Assembly (NCBI RefSeq): GCF_028640845.1
Contig: NC_080540.1
Location: forward strand, 99,256,061-99,320,060
DNA length: 64,000 nucleotides
Source: Ahaetulla prasina
Taxonomy: Eukaryota; Chordata; Lepidosauria; Squamata; Colubridae
Direction: 5' to 3'
In this document: piece after piece, positions 34,943 through 47,200 of the stretch
Position numbering within the stretch: position 1 is the first letter of the stretch
Layout: each line of letters opens with the position of its first letter
Program-made: the position numbers and the translations under genes
Notes under the pieces: generated by a model
Told to the model about the DNA's origin: nothing
Database searches by the model: none
What the model saw: only the letters and a program-made list of their open reading frames with translations

Positions 34943-35205
34943 AGGGCCATGATAGCTCAGGCTGTTAGAAGCCTGTTATTAGAACACAGCAGCCTGCAAT
35001 TACTGCAGGTTCAAGCCCGGCCCGAGGTTGACTCAGCCTTCCATCCTTTATAAGGTAGGTAAAATGAGGACCCAGATTGTTGGGGGGGCAATAAGTTGAC
35101 TTTGTAAATATACAAATAGAATGAGACTATTGCCTTATACACTGTAAGCCGCCCTGAGTCTTCGGAGAAGGGCGGGATATAAATGTAAATAATAAAAAAA
35201 AAACA
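34943..35205 (+). mobile_element. tRNA-derived SINE with an L2-type 3' tail
   Basis: The head resembles a tRNA with internal polymerase III boxes: A box TAGCTCAGGCTG at about 34953 and B box GGTTCAAGCCC at about 35009. A body shared with the SINEs at 17.5 and 45.1 kb follows (CAGCCTTCCATCC, AAAATGAGGACCCAGATTG). It ends with the LINE-type hairpin at 35149-35175 and an A-rich tail. The tail match implies mobilisation by the L2-type LINE. It lies between CCNI2 and SEPTIN8. Confidence 0.85.
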
Positions 35206-37904
35206 CCTGGATCCCAGGACTGCCTGTCATGTACTAAGCCAGACTTTTCAGACTCACATTTCAGTTGTACATTTCCCCAAAGCATGTAACAAGTGACAAG
35301 ACACATTTTAAAAGTAGACTGTACAGTTTATAAGAAACAATTTAAATTGGCACAAAATATGATTTTAAAACCACTCAATGTTTTAATTGGCCTACTCTTA
35401 ATTGGCCTAATTTTTTTCAGAACCCTTGCTATCAATGCCATCTCCATTTTTTTGCTGACCTCTATCATATACAACAAATTATAGTACTTGCAGTACTTGA
35501 CATTTGCAATACTTATGAACTATTTTAAAATAGCCAAACCACCTTGGCTGAAAACCACAGGTGTACCTGAGGGAAAAGAACCAACTTTAAAAGATAGAAA
35601 TTAATGTTGATTTTTTTTTTTAAAAAAAGTAAAATATGAGTTTCTATGTTCTACCACTAAGTATGGAGCCATTTTCAATTTTAAAATTTGAGGAGAGAAT
35701 TAATTAAAGGAATTATATGTCTCCGCTAGATCCTACAGCAAACTTATATCCTCTTGAAATTTGTCTTGAATAATATTTCAGTCACCAACAGAAATGCTCA
35801 ACTTTCTCATGCTATAGTTCTTCTTTTAATATAAAGTTAAGAATGTTGCCTCAAAACAGGTTTTGATCAGAAGTAACATTCTGGTAATCTCTTCCTCAGA
35901 ATAAATTGCAAAAATTAAAACAAAACCAAAGGTAACTTTTACCGATGGCAACTTTTACACTGCTACCTCTTTGCCTATATTGCATCTTAAAAATTGACTC
36001 GCTAAATTTAGGGCCACTTGATACAGAGATGGTGACTCAAAGAGTTTAAAACAAATAGGTTGTGCTGCAATTACCTTCCCGACATTTCAGAACTAAATGT
36101 GTGAAGAATTTCCACCTTGAATCTGCAAAGGCAAAGCAAATCATTCTTTTTCTTAATCATGCTAATTTCCTGCATGGTCACCATCCATTCTTGAAAAAAG
36201 GCAGGTGATGAGTTTCTCGTGCTGCTTCCTTTGCACAGTGGGATGGCAGAAGGATTCACAAGGTGGGAAAACAACAATTAACATACATATGAATATACAG
36301 AGTCCACTCATGGCATTGTAATCTATGTGTGAGATTAACTGAAATAAAAACATAAAAAAACATGGATTAAACTATAGAACTCAAAATATAATAAGAACAT
36401 AATAGCATGAAAAAAATAAGGATGATATGACCCTTTGGAACGTGCCTTAAATGCCCAACCGAATTATACCCGTCTCAATTATCTGCCAGAAAGTAACTGC
36501 AGTTAACACTCAACCACTTTACCTTAATAAAATATTAGATTGACATATATAAGGCCTTATGTTCAATTCCTAGTATTTTTAAGATTTTTGATAGCAAGAG
36601 TGACTATCTCAGATCTCAAACCAGCAGGGATTCAGCATACGATTCCAAGATATCCAAATGACTGCCAGGTTCAGGAACACTAAATTGCATTTAGTGAAAA
36701 TAATAAGTTTAACAGTCAGATTATTTTAAAAAGAAATAACTATTCGAAGCATTAATTACTTGAAACAGAAGGACACAGGCAAGATACTAGTAGCTGTCCA
36801 TCTTCTTTCAACTCCTTCTCTGATTGGTCTAGCTGGAGCACATTAATAGGTTGTTGAAGGCAATGTACAAATTCTAGAAGTGAAATGACATAACTGGACA
36901 GGACTACCAAATGGTAAATGCAAGGGAGTCATGGCCACGATTCCCTACAGAACTCTTATGTCCCCTGCTCAAAAAATTCAATTTGGATCTTTTGGTCCTT
37001 AATAATTTAATGTTCAATTGGTTAATCTCCCCTTTCAAGAGAGGGTAAAACTGAAGATAATCCTGAAAGAAAGGAATAATTGAATTCATTCAGGCCTGAT
37101 TATGTGACCAAATCAATATTGACTGCCCAGGGATGAATGTGCCTTTGTTCTCTTTTTATCTCTTCATTCCCCCTTTAAATGCGATATCCTAAACTTTCCT
37201 TGTAGGTTGTGAGCGAAGCATACAGTGAAACTGTAATCTTTATTCCCAGATTAGCATTAGGTGACTATGTCTTGGCTTCCTGGCAGTTATGGAACTTCAA
37301 AGTATTCCACTGTTTATAACATTCTTTCCAGCTTTTTATAAAACCTGTTGGAAGCCATTCTTAAGGGAATCAGAGGAAAGCCTCGTTGATATTTGACATT
37401 ATAGAGCAACAGAATTAGGTACCGTCTGAATCAAGAGAAATGAATTTATGCTCTTGACCAGTTTCTGGACACCGCAGCAAGTTGGGGGAAGATCAATGGG
37501 CCGAGGCTGAATTCTGAAAGTATAATGACAATGATGTTCTCTTGTCATTTCAGACAGGACTGTACATTCCTTGAAAGAGTGCTGCTGGAGCCTCTTTATG
37601 AATGGAGATTTTAACTAAATTGTACTTTGTAATTGGTGTGCGTGTGTGTGTATCTGTTCAATAAACTGTATCCTTGCTTTGGCATTTTTACTGTAAAAAT
37701 ATCAGGTATCCATTACATAAATAAATCAGGTAATATCAACTGGGCATTGTTCAATAGGAGATGTCATACTGACATTCATCCCAACTCAGATGACAAACTT
37801 CCATAGCTTTGAAATGCAATAATGGCTAAATCTTCACATATTAATGAACTATCTAAATGTGCTGAAACAGAAGCTCTTTCAGCAATCCATTTCTTGTCTT
37901 TTAG

Positions 37905-38096
37905 CCTATTAAGAAGGGCGATTTATTCAGGGTAAATAAGTACAGGAGACCGCACCATATATTAAAATCAGAAGATTAATACAATTACACCCCCCTTCAA
38001 TGCAAACTTTTTCATAGAGCAACTGCTTCAATTTATGCCAGCAAAAGGATCCTTTTCCCACAGCGGCAACTTTGTTCCAATTCATTTTAGACATCC
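37905..38096 (-). other. Candidate alternative terminal exon of SEPTIN8
   Basis: On the - strand, TTATTTTTTTTCATTCAG followed by GG at 38096 is a strong acceptor with a long pyrimidine tract. An AATAAA polyadenylation signal follows at 37927-37922. Spliced to the donor at 40350 the frame would continue Lys-Asp-Val-stop, so the exon would mostly be 3' UTR. It does not resemble the longer alternative tail that I remember for human SEPTIN8. This is a prediction only. Confidence 0.3.
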
Positions 38097-38224
38097 CTGA
38101 ATGAAAAAAAATAACTGTAACAAAAGTTACCATGAAATCTTGCTTATTAAAATAGGTAGATGTCACAATATATTGTAATTTAAGACTGATTTTACTCCAA
38201 GCAAATCTGTCATTATGAGCCTCC

Positions 38225-38375
38225 GTTATAAGAGGGGAGGCATGTCAGTCTATAGTAGTAAAAGCTACGAATCTGATTCATACTAACCTTTTCATACTAA
38301 CAAATTTTATTCAAAGGCATAAGCTTTGGTCAGCTATAGCTCACTTCATCAGATGCACAAAATGGCTAGACTGCT
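38225..38375 (-). mobile_element. Remnant of a widespread amniote interspersed repeat
   Basis: On the - strand: GCATCTGATGAAGTGAGCTA, TAGCTGACCAAAGCTTATGC and AATAAAATTTGTTAGTATG. I have seen this terminal segment in many reptile and other amniote genomes, probably from a DNA transposon, but I cannot name the family with certainty. Confidence 0.5.
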
Positions 38376-40346
38376 CTAAATTTTAAACTGGGATGAACTG
38401 GGGGTGGGTAGGTGGGAGAAGGGAGTGGACGATAGGCTGATCCATGCTCCCTAAGGCCAAACACAGTTTTCAAATTGTGGCAAAAGGTTACCTCAGTTAA
38501 ATTATTTACAGGTATTTTGAATCTGTATTTTAAATTGTATCTGATTTGAGTTTTTATTCATTTTATTAACAGCCCAATTTCTACCTATCTTATTACTAGT
38601 GCATAATGTATCTTCAGTTACAATTCAAAATAATAAAATATACTATGGTCATTTCCTAATTAAGAAAAATGATGGGCTTAATATTGCATCATTTAAATCT
38701 AAGAAATTGTTGGCCAGCTCTACAGTTAGAGAGTTTATACTCAATGATCAAGATCACAACACTTTTTAAAAGGTAAAATGTGTCAAGCCGTATTAAAACA
38801 CTAGAAGAATTAATTATTGCACTACCAACAAAGACTATCTAATATTGCATGCTAATCCCAAAGGTGTTTTTTCAAGAAAGGTCCCTTCCAACTCTGTTAT
38901 TCTGTTATCTCCTATGGGATGTGTGACTTTCCAAATCCAGCTGCCTTTTATCACTGATAAAGTTTAAAAGAGTAGGCACCATGATATGGTACTTGCAAAT
39001 ATAAAAAGATAGTAAGTATACTGCAGAAGTTTAAAGACAGTCTAAATAGGAACTATTCTTGATTCATTAATTTGGAAGATGGGAAATGTATTTTCTTAAA
39101 ATAATCTTGTGTAAGAAAACACACATCATGATGCCATTATATATTAAAGTGCTAACTTGAGATACAATTGCTTAACCTTAGTGTGTGGTCTGCTTTTCCT
39201 TCATCTTTGAATGCTTATTAATAGTAAAATTTGGATCTCTTAATTCAAGACCCGATCTACTAGAAGTAGCATAAGTAGTTTTAAATATTCTAAATCTTTC
39301 ATTTTTAGCTGACGTTATATCAAGCAATAAACTCCAGAAAAACACATTTTGCTTTTAGTTGTTGATTCAGCACAAATGATATGAATTAATGCAAATATTG
39401 AAAATATATCTTTTGAATTGTAGGCAGTAGAAAATATGGTATGGCCATTGGTTGGGATTGCTTTACGATCATACAGCTTCAAGATAATTGAGACATCCAC
39501 AGCATCTGAATATGGAGAAGGTTCTACTATAGCTCATTCAAATCGTACAACTAAGAGAGGATAATTCTATATCCAAGCAGCAGACTTTTTAAGAGTATGT
39601 CTGATATCGGATCCAACTTAACAATTTTCATGTTTACTGGCTTTTATTTTTCAGAGCAGATATCCAGCATGTCTAATTGAAAGGATCTTGGCAACATCAC
39701 CAGGAAAGGTCTCTGCATGAAAACCTGAACAGCTGCTGTTAGCAAATAAGTTTAGATGGTCCAACGCTCACATTTTTGTTCCAAATTCAGAGCACATGAT
39801 TCAGTTTTAATATACCAACACTGAGAAGGATAAGTGTACATTTATGGAACATAAATCATACTCTAAAGTTAAGTACTCATGTATATGCTAAATGCTTCTA
39901 TTCCTCAATTCATTGTTTTCTGCTCTTCATTTTGTTGATGTCCAGATCCTGTGCTTCTGGTACTGCTTAAATATCAAAGATTGCAGAACCCAACAGTAAA
40001 GAAAACAAACTTCATTAACTGCCATGGGAATTAGCAGACCCAGCATTCCTTGCAGGAATCAGGATAATCAAGCATCAGTTAAATAATCTTCTCAGATCTA
40101 AAAATCGTTTGTCTCTAATTTCTTTAAAAGGTATTCCTTTGGCTTATCCTTTCAGGATTTGAAAATATTCTAAATGGGTAATTAAACCTTAGTTATGGTT
40201 TGGCTTAAATACCTAACCGTTATTTATTGTTGCAAATATTTGTTACACCAATATCGTTGCAAGTTATTTGCAAAACTGTTACAAACAACTGTTGCAACAT
40301 TTCTATACCTGAATCTCTGATCTTGGAAAAAGGTAGATAAAATGGC

Positions 40347-40541
40347 TTACTTTTTCTTGTCTTTATCTTTCTTCAGTGGCTGCTGTGAAGTGGCTTGCAG
40401 GTTCTGACACTGTAGTGTTTCAACTGCCACCTTCCGCCTGTTGAAGGCATTCATCTCCTCCTCTAGCTCTCTTCTTTTCTCCTCCACTTTCCTCTTTTCC
40501 TCCTGATGTATTCGCTTAAGATGTTCAAACTTCTCATGCAG
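40347..40541 (-). CDS. SEPTIN8: SEPTIN8 last coding exon (coiled coil, TAA stop overlapping a donor)
   Basis: After the acceptor ctttctcccaccag it encodes [38 protein letters not shown] and [15 protein letters not shown], then TAA at 40349-40347. The stop lies inside AAAAA|GTAAGC, a good 5' splice site with its GT at 40350-40349. The exon can therefore either terminate here or splice onward from base 40351 to a different C-terminus, as known for mammalian SEPTIN8 isoforms. Confidence 0.92.
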   Translation of the reverse strand: MHEKFEHLKRIHQEEKRKVEEKRRELEEEMNAFNRRKVAVETLQCQNLQATSQQPLKKDKDKKK

Positions 40542-43500
40542 CTGGTGGGAGAAAGAAAGGAAATCTAACCCAGGCTCTGTCTGGCACTAAAACCAATTAT
40601 TGCCTGCAAAAAGATCTTCTAATGAGGCAGATTACTCCAGAGTATCCATTACACATCATGTCAGAGTATACGCTATGTAAGATATATGTAGAATATTGTA
40701 GTCATGTAGGATGTTTCAACTACGTAGCAAATTTACAAACATTTTACAGGGTTGCTGTTTCATTCCTAAGCTTTCTCTCATAAAAACCCTTCAATCTCAC
40801 AAATTGGGCCCAAAACGTGCTCCTAACTCCTCCTCCTCCTTCTCCAATACCACCTCTACCACCATCACATTACTATTTATGAATAGTATTACTTTGGCCT
40901 AGGGTCCAAAGAAAATTAAAACAGTTCAACCCCTGGACACAAGTGCCCATTTTAGCACCAAAAACTTGCATGTTTCTATTCCAATTTGTTGTTGTTGTTA
41001 GTTGCGAAGTCGTGTCTGACCCATCGAGACCCCATGGACAACGTTCCTCCAGGCCTTCCTATCCTCTGCCATCCTCTGGAGCCCATTTAAGCTCAATTTA
41101 GGTTGCATTAACAGAGTATGTGAAGTATTCATACTACTTTATAAAGTAGGACCACACTTAGAATACTGCATCCAGCTTCAGTCACCATGTTATAAAAAAG
41201 ATGTAGCGACTCTGGAAAGAGTGCAGAAAAGAGCAACACGGGTGATAAGGGGGCTGGAGACTAAAGCATATGAAGAACGGTCACATTAATTGAGTTTATC
41301 TAATCTAGTGAGAAGAAAGACTAAGTGTGATATGATAACAGTGTTTCAACATTTGAGGTGTATTTGAAAGACTATACACAAGAAAAATATATTTTAGAAT
41401 TGAAAATGTGGATTGATTATATTCAGAATAAGTATCAGATAAAAAAATATCGAATAGCATATGAGTAAATTTAGGAAATATTTTGTATTAGATATATTTC
41501 TGAAGGAGAGGGGAATTGAGAGTGTGATTAAGTGTGGAGAGACTAGAGATTATAATTTAGGAATTATTTTAGATTATGATTGTTAGTTTTGATACCCTGC
41601 ATTTTGTTCTGGGAAGTCGGGGTGGGGGTGGGGGGGTAAGGGGGAGGGGAATTGGGGGGTTGAGGTAGAGATGGAGTGATGGTTAATGTACAGGGATTAT
41701 TGAAGATGTATAAATATAATTAATGTAGGGTCGGGTCTGCCCAGTTACCATTTTAGAACGGTGGGGAGGGAGAAAAGAGAGAGTAGGAGGTAGGAAAGAG
41801 GAGAAGAGGAAGGAAGAGGGGTAGAAGAGGGAGAAGGAGTGTAGGGTGGAGGGAGGAGAGGATGTAGATAAGAGAAGGAGAGGAAGGTTTGGAAAGAAGG
41901 CAGAAGAAGGTAGAAGAGGGAAGAGAGTTAAAAAGGGGGGTGGTGACTGGGCAAGCCCGACTAATTGTATATAATTGTACATTGGATGAATTATTTGTTA
42001 TGATTGTAAAAATAAAACTTTTTTATAAAAAAAAAACAACATTTGAGGTGTTTTCACAAAGAAGAGGGGGTCAACTATTTTCCAAAGCACCAGAAGGCAA
42101 GACAAGAAACAAAGGATGGAAACTACTTTAGGAGAGACACAACCTAGAATTAGGAAGAAATTTCCTAACAGTGAGAACAATCAACCAGTGGAACAGCTTG
42201 CCTTCAGAAGTGCTCCATCATTGGAGGCTTTTAAGAGGAGACTGGACAGACACTTGTCTGGAATGGTATAGGGTCTCTCCTGCTTGAGCAGAAAGTTGGA
42301 CTGGAAGACCTCCAATCTCCTTTCAACTCTGTTACTCTGTTTTCAGGTAAGATAAATGCATCATGGGTATTTGCATATACCCATCATGCATCATGCATAT
42401 TCGCTGGGCTCAGAGTTACATGCTTAAAGCCCCTTTATGGAAGCTTCATGACCACTCAAAACAGAGATTCTACATCTTCCACATAAAATTACTTTTACCA
42501 TTTCAAGGTAATCCTTCCCTTAAAATATCGTTTTTCTGCTATTATATGCTCCCTTATTCTTAATTAGCTGGATTGTTTCCTTGAGAATGTACAGTATGTA
42601 AGCATTCTGTAATGTGGTTAGGTTTATACCAGTTTTTTATATTGCTAAAGTACATCATGTTTGATTGACGTAGAGCAGGGGTATCAAACTCGCGTCATCA
42701 TGGCATCATCACATGACGTATCGCGACTTTTCCCCCTTCGCTAAAACGGGGATGGGCGTGGCCAGCACATTACACAATCTGGCCTGTGGGCCACGAGTTT
42801 GACACCCCTGATGTAGGGGAAACAAAAAGTTCCTAGTTCCTTTTGTTTTAAATAAATGACTTGCTGCAGAGCATTCTGTGAATTCTACTACAGTTTACTG
42901 ATTGATACATGGGCAATTCCATCACTGTAAAATAAGCAAGTTCATGGGAAGTAACAATCCTCTATGACAGGGGTCTCCAATCTTGATCCGTTTAGGACTT
43001 GTAGACTTCAACTACCAGAGTCCCTCAGCCAGCAAAGCTGGCTGAGGATCTCTGGGAGTTGAGGTCCACAAGTCTTAAAGGGACCAAGGTTGGAGACCCC
43101 TGCTCTACGATGCCATCAATTTGGGGCATTTTAAAACATAGCAATTATGTTACCCTTCTCCCTGGGAAATCCATCTTCTGACTTTTAAGTCCTATATAAT
43201 TTCCCATTGTTGAAACAAAACAAAATTGAATAAGTTCAAGAAATGGCAGGACTCTTAAGCTTTAACATCCACAGTGAGATGGGCGGCAAACTACTTTAAT
43301 CAAGAAATAATCAGCATCTTCTTACAAGCATTTTCATTGCATATATGCCTACCCAAACATGCATATAAGTGTTCTGTGTCATAATACTAAATTTCCAGAG
43401 GGATTTAATGATCTACCAATGGGAAGAGAATATTAGGCCAGTTTAACCTGTTTAATATTAGAAAGATCTGGAAATTCCCCTTGATTAATACAGGCAAAAC

Positions 43501-44243
43501 AAAAAGAAAAAGTCCTATCTAATGTAGGAATTTGCCTAGTAGAGTCATTGTCTGCCATACTCACTTCTCTCTCCTTTTCTTTTAGTTCAGACTCCGTCTC
43601 CTTGACCTTGTTCACAAACATCTGTCTCATTTCTTCCTCTTTTTTTTGCAATTCACATAGGAACTCTTTTCTTTTGGTCTCATACGTTTCTTGAAGGCTG
43701 GTGGAAAAAGCAAGTTCCAAATTGTCCAGACATTAAAAGAAATACGTAAGGGACTATTCAAGGTCACACACTTCTGAAAATGCATTTTTGTAATACCCCA
43801 TGAAAAAAATTTCCATGTGTCAGAAAGGGAAAAATATCAACATAGAGAAAACATGAAGAGATATCATGTCTACCCCATACACTGAAGGTAGAACTCCCAC
43901 AGATCCCAAGAGAACATCCAGTTTTCACAACTCCCTGTAGTGTATTAATGGGGGAGAAAAAGAAGAAAGGTAAGACTTCCTTACCTGAATGGCTGGCTGT
44001 CAGGATCTGTATCCTTGAAGCCCATTTCTTCTAGCTTACACCGCCTATAAAGCTCGTAATGGCGAGCATGAGTTTGCTCTCGCAGGTCTTCCATGTTAAC
44101 CCGGATCAGCATTTCCCGCAGCTTCATAAAGTCACAGTGGCTTTCATTTTCAACTATTTAAAACAAAGAGCAGATGTGAAAGCACATAGGAGAAAATGAC
44201 TGGTTCACATAGAGCCAAGCATCTGCACATGTGCACGTGTGTG

Positions 44244-44286
<43 letters not shown>

Positions 44287-47200
44287 CTCTTGCAGGATTA
44301 ATGCAGCATTCATATAAAAACAGCACCCTCCAGAAAAGTAAAAGTGTTGGAATAGAGAGATTAGAAACGATGATAGACTGCAGGCCCCTGTGTATATTTT
44401 GCTCAGAAGTTCATCACCCTCACTTCAAAAGGGCTCGCTCCCTTGCAGCTGTGTTGAAAGAGGTGCTTTGCAATGTGTGGGAACACAAACAAAGCAACTC
44501 TATTTGAATCGTTAAAGCAATCATGTGGAAGCCTCTGAAACGTGACATCTCTGCTTTGCTGAATAGCAGAGACTGGTTTATTTATCCAGCAGTTGTTGCA
44601 AATCATTTTTGAAATCCTATTATTCATAGGATAGCTACTTTTCAGAACCAATTACAAACATTAAAATCAAAGCATATATCGGTGTAATTAAACTATTACA
44701 CCCGTTCCCTCTTTTTACTTCATGAGTTCAAATGTTTGCATGTCCTTCCATGGATATTAGTTTGGTATATTGTTTAATGTGGTGACTTAGAAGTCAGGAG
44801 ACTGTGAGTTCTGTTCCGCCTCAGACACAAAAGCGGCTGTGGCGCTTTCACAATGACTTTGGAGCAGTCATGGTTTCTCAGACCAACCTACCACACAGGG
44901 TTATTGTTGTGGGGAAAACAGGAGGAGGAAGGAGTATTAGCTATTTTTGCCACCTTGACAAACTTAAAAAGTAATACAGGCGGAATAAAACTCAAATAAA
45001 TCAAATGTTTAAGATAGTTAAACAATCAAACCTTGTAATAGGAAACAGTGGCAAGAGAATAAATAATCTATTCCTCTGCACCACCTCTACGCTGAGGTGG
45101 AGCAGTGGTCAGAGTGCAGTACTGCAGGGTACTTCTGCTTACTGCCAGCTGCCTGCAGTTCGGCAGTTCAAATCTCACTGGCTCAAGATTGACTCAGTCT
45201 TCCATCCTTCTGAGGTGGGTAAAATGAGGACCCAGATTGTTGGGAGCAATAGGCTGACTCTAAACCACTTAGAGGGCTGAAAAGACTGTGAAGTGGTATA
45301 TGCCATGTTTCCCTGAAAATAAGACCCTGTCTTATATTTTTTTGAACCCTGAAATAAGCACTTGGCCTTATTGCCATGCACTCAAAAGTCCGATTGGGCT
45401 TATTATCAGGGGATGTCTTATTTTGGGGAAAACAGGGTAAGTCTACGTGCTGTTGCTATTAAATATTAAAATGTATGCACAGCCAAATCCACAGGTGAAT
45501 ATAAAAAAAATAACAACAACAATAACAAAAATGCTAGTGAAATGATCTTTCTCAATGATTGTTTCATGACCATGACATTCACTGGCTTCCCAAAATTATG
45601 TTTTCGTTGTAAAGTTTATTGAGTGGGCACTATTCTTTTATTCAAATATAATACACACAAACCTAGACACACATATATATGGATTAGTCAAAATAGATAA
45701 AAAGATGGATAAAAATATAATAATTGACAGGTGAATAAATATGTCAAATCCAGTGTAAACATCTGGCTCACTGTGCAATCAGCCACAAGAACAGCAGCAA
45801 CAATAAATATTCTTTAGCAAGCTACAACATACAAGGATTTCAGCCACTGTTAAACATGTCTGGAGTCCCAACTTACCTTGTACAACACCCCATGGATACT
45901 GCCGAGCTCTCACCATTTTATTTCCCACTTTTACTTCTTCTGTGCTTCCCACAACAGCAAAAGGTAGATGAGCCTTTGAGGAAAAAATATAACTATGCAA
46001 TTCAGGGCAAAGCAATAGAACTGTCCAAAAGGATTTTTTTTTTACTTTTAATGCAAATTTCCTAATAGAAAACATTTTAAAAAAATGTCTATGGAATCAG
46101 CATGATGTTAAGACAGGGCTGCCAGGACAAACAAAACAAATCCTAATTTTTTAAAGATTATTATTCTGCAGCCCATTAAATAAAAGGCTACTCCTGACTT
46201 CACAATAAAATCATGTATGGGATTTTTAAATCCATCAGTTTTGTGAACAATGTTTTTGGCACTCTTTACATACTGCATTCCACATCTTTGTATCCACACA
46301 GAAGTTTATTTTGAGCAATCATAGATAGAAGAATGAGGCAAAGAGAACAAACCTTTGTTTTTACAAATCATTATGGCATGCTAAACAATAGTATTCTAGT
46401 TACTTGCAGGAATAGCTAAATAGCAAAATAGTCAGGAGATTTTTCTGCCCCATAGCATGTTGTCAGATTAAGCTAGAGCCAATAAATTTCCTACAAGGTA
46501 AATTCTATAGGGGATACCAGGTCTAAGTATAGCTTCCCCTAATATATAAATTTCCAGGAAGACCAGACAATTTCTATATGAACCATCTTCTAGAAAATTC
46601 AAAACCCTTTATTACTTGTGCAGCAGCCAAATCCTGTTTTGCAATGATGAAAATAAGATATAGCTGCTCACAGAAGTAACCACTTTTGTTTTACCCATCA
46701 CATTTATTTATTTATTTATTAAATTTTTATACCGCCCTTCTCCCAAGGGACTCAGGGCGGTTTACAGCCAAAATAAAAACGACAGCAATATACACATAAA
46801 ACCATGAATTAAAAAACTTATTACACAAATGGCCGAATTAAAACATTTAGAATAAAACCCCATAAATTATAAAATATTAAAACATTAAAACTAATTAAAA
46901 TCCTATGCCAGTCCTGCGCGAACAAACAAATAGGTCTTCAGCTCGCGGCGGAAAGTCCAAAGGTCCGGCAGTTGCCGAAGTCCAGAGGGAAGTTCGTTCC
47001 AGAGAGTGGGAGCCCCCACAGAGAAGGCCCTCCCCCTGGGGGCCGCCAGCCTACATTGCTTGGCGGACGGCACCCTAAGGAATCCCTCTCTGTGAGAGCG
47101 TACAGGTCGGTGGGAGGAATTCGGTAACAGCAGGCGGTCCCGTAAGTACCCTGGCCCTAAGCCATGGAGCGCTTTAAAGGTAGTCACCAACACCTTGAAG

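Larger units (their letters stand above)
31520..40345. other. AT-rich region downstream of SEPTIN8
   Basis: Mostly unique AT-rich sequence, low in transposons between 31.5 and 34.9 kb and between 35.2 and 38.2 kb. It probably holds the SEPTIN8 3' UTR(s) and alternative terminal exon(s) on the - strand. Apart from the candidate at 38096 I cannot delimit them. Confidence 0.45.

Noticed and set aside
34943..35030. tRNA gene (A and B boxes visible)
   Set aside because: The cloverleaf is incomplete, and the sequence continues into a SINE body and LINE-type tail.
41683..42131. Frames rich in Ser/Pro/Leu or Arg/Glu/Gly
   Set aside because: Produced by the polypurine tract of the L1 3' UTR.
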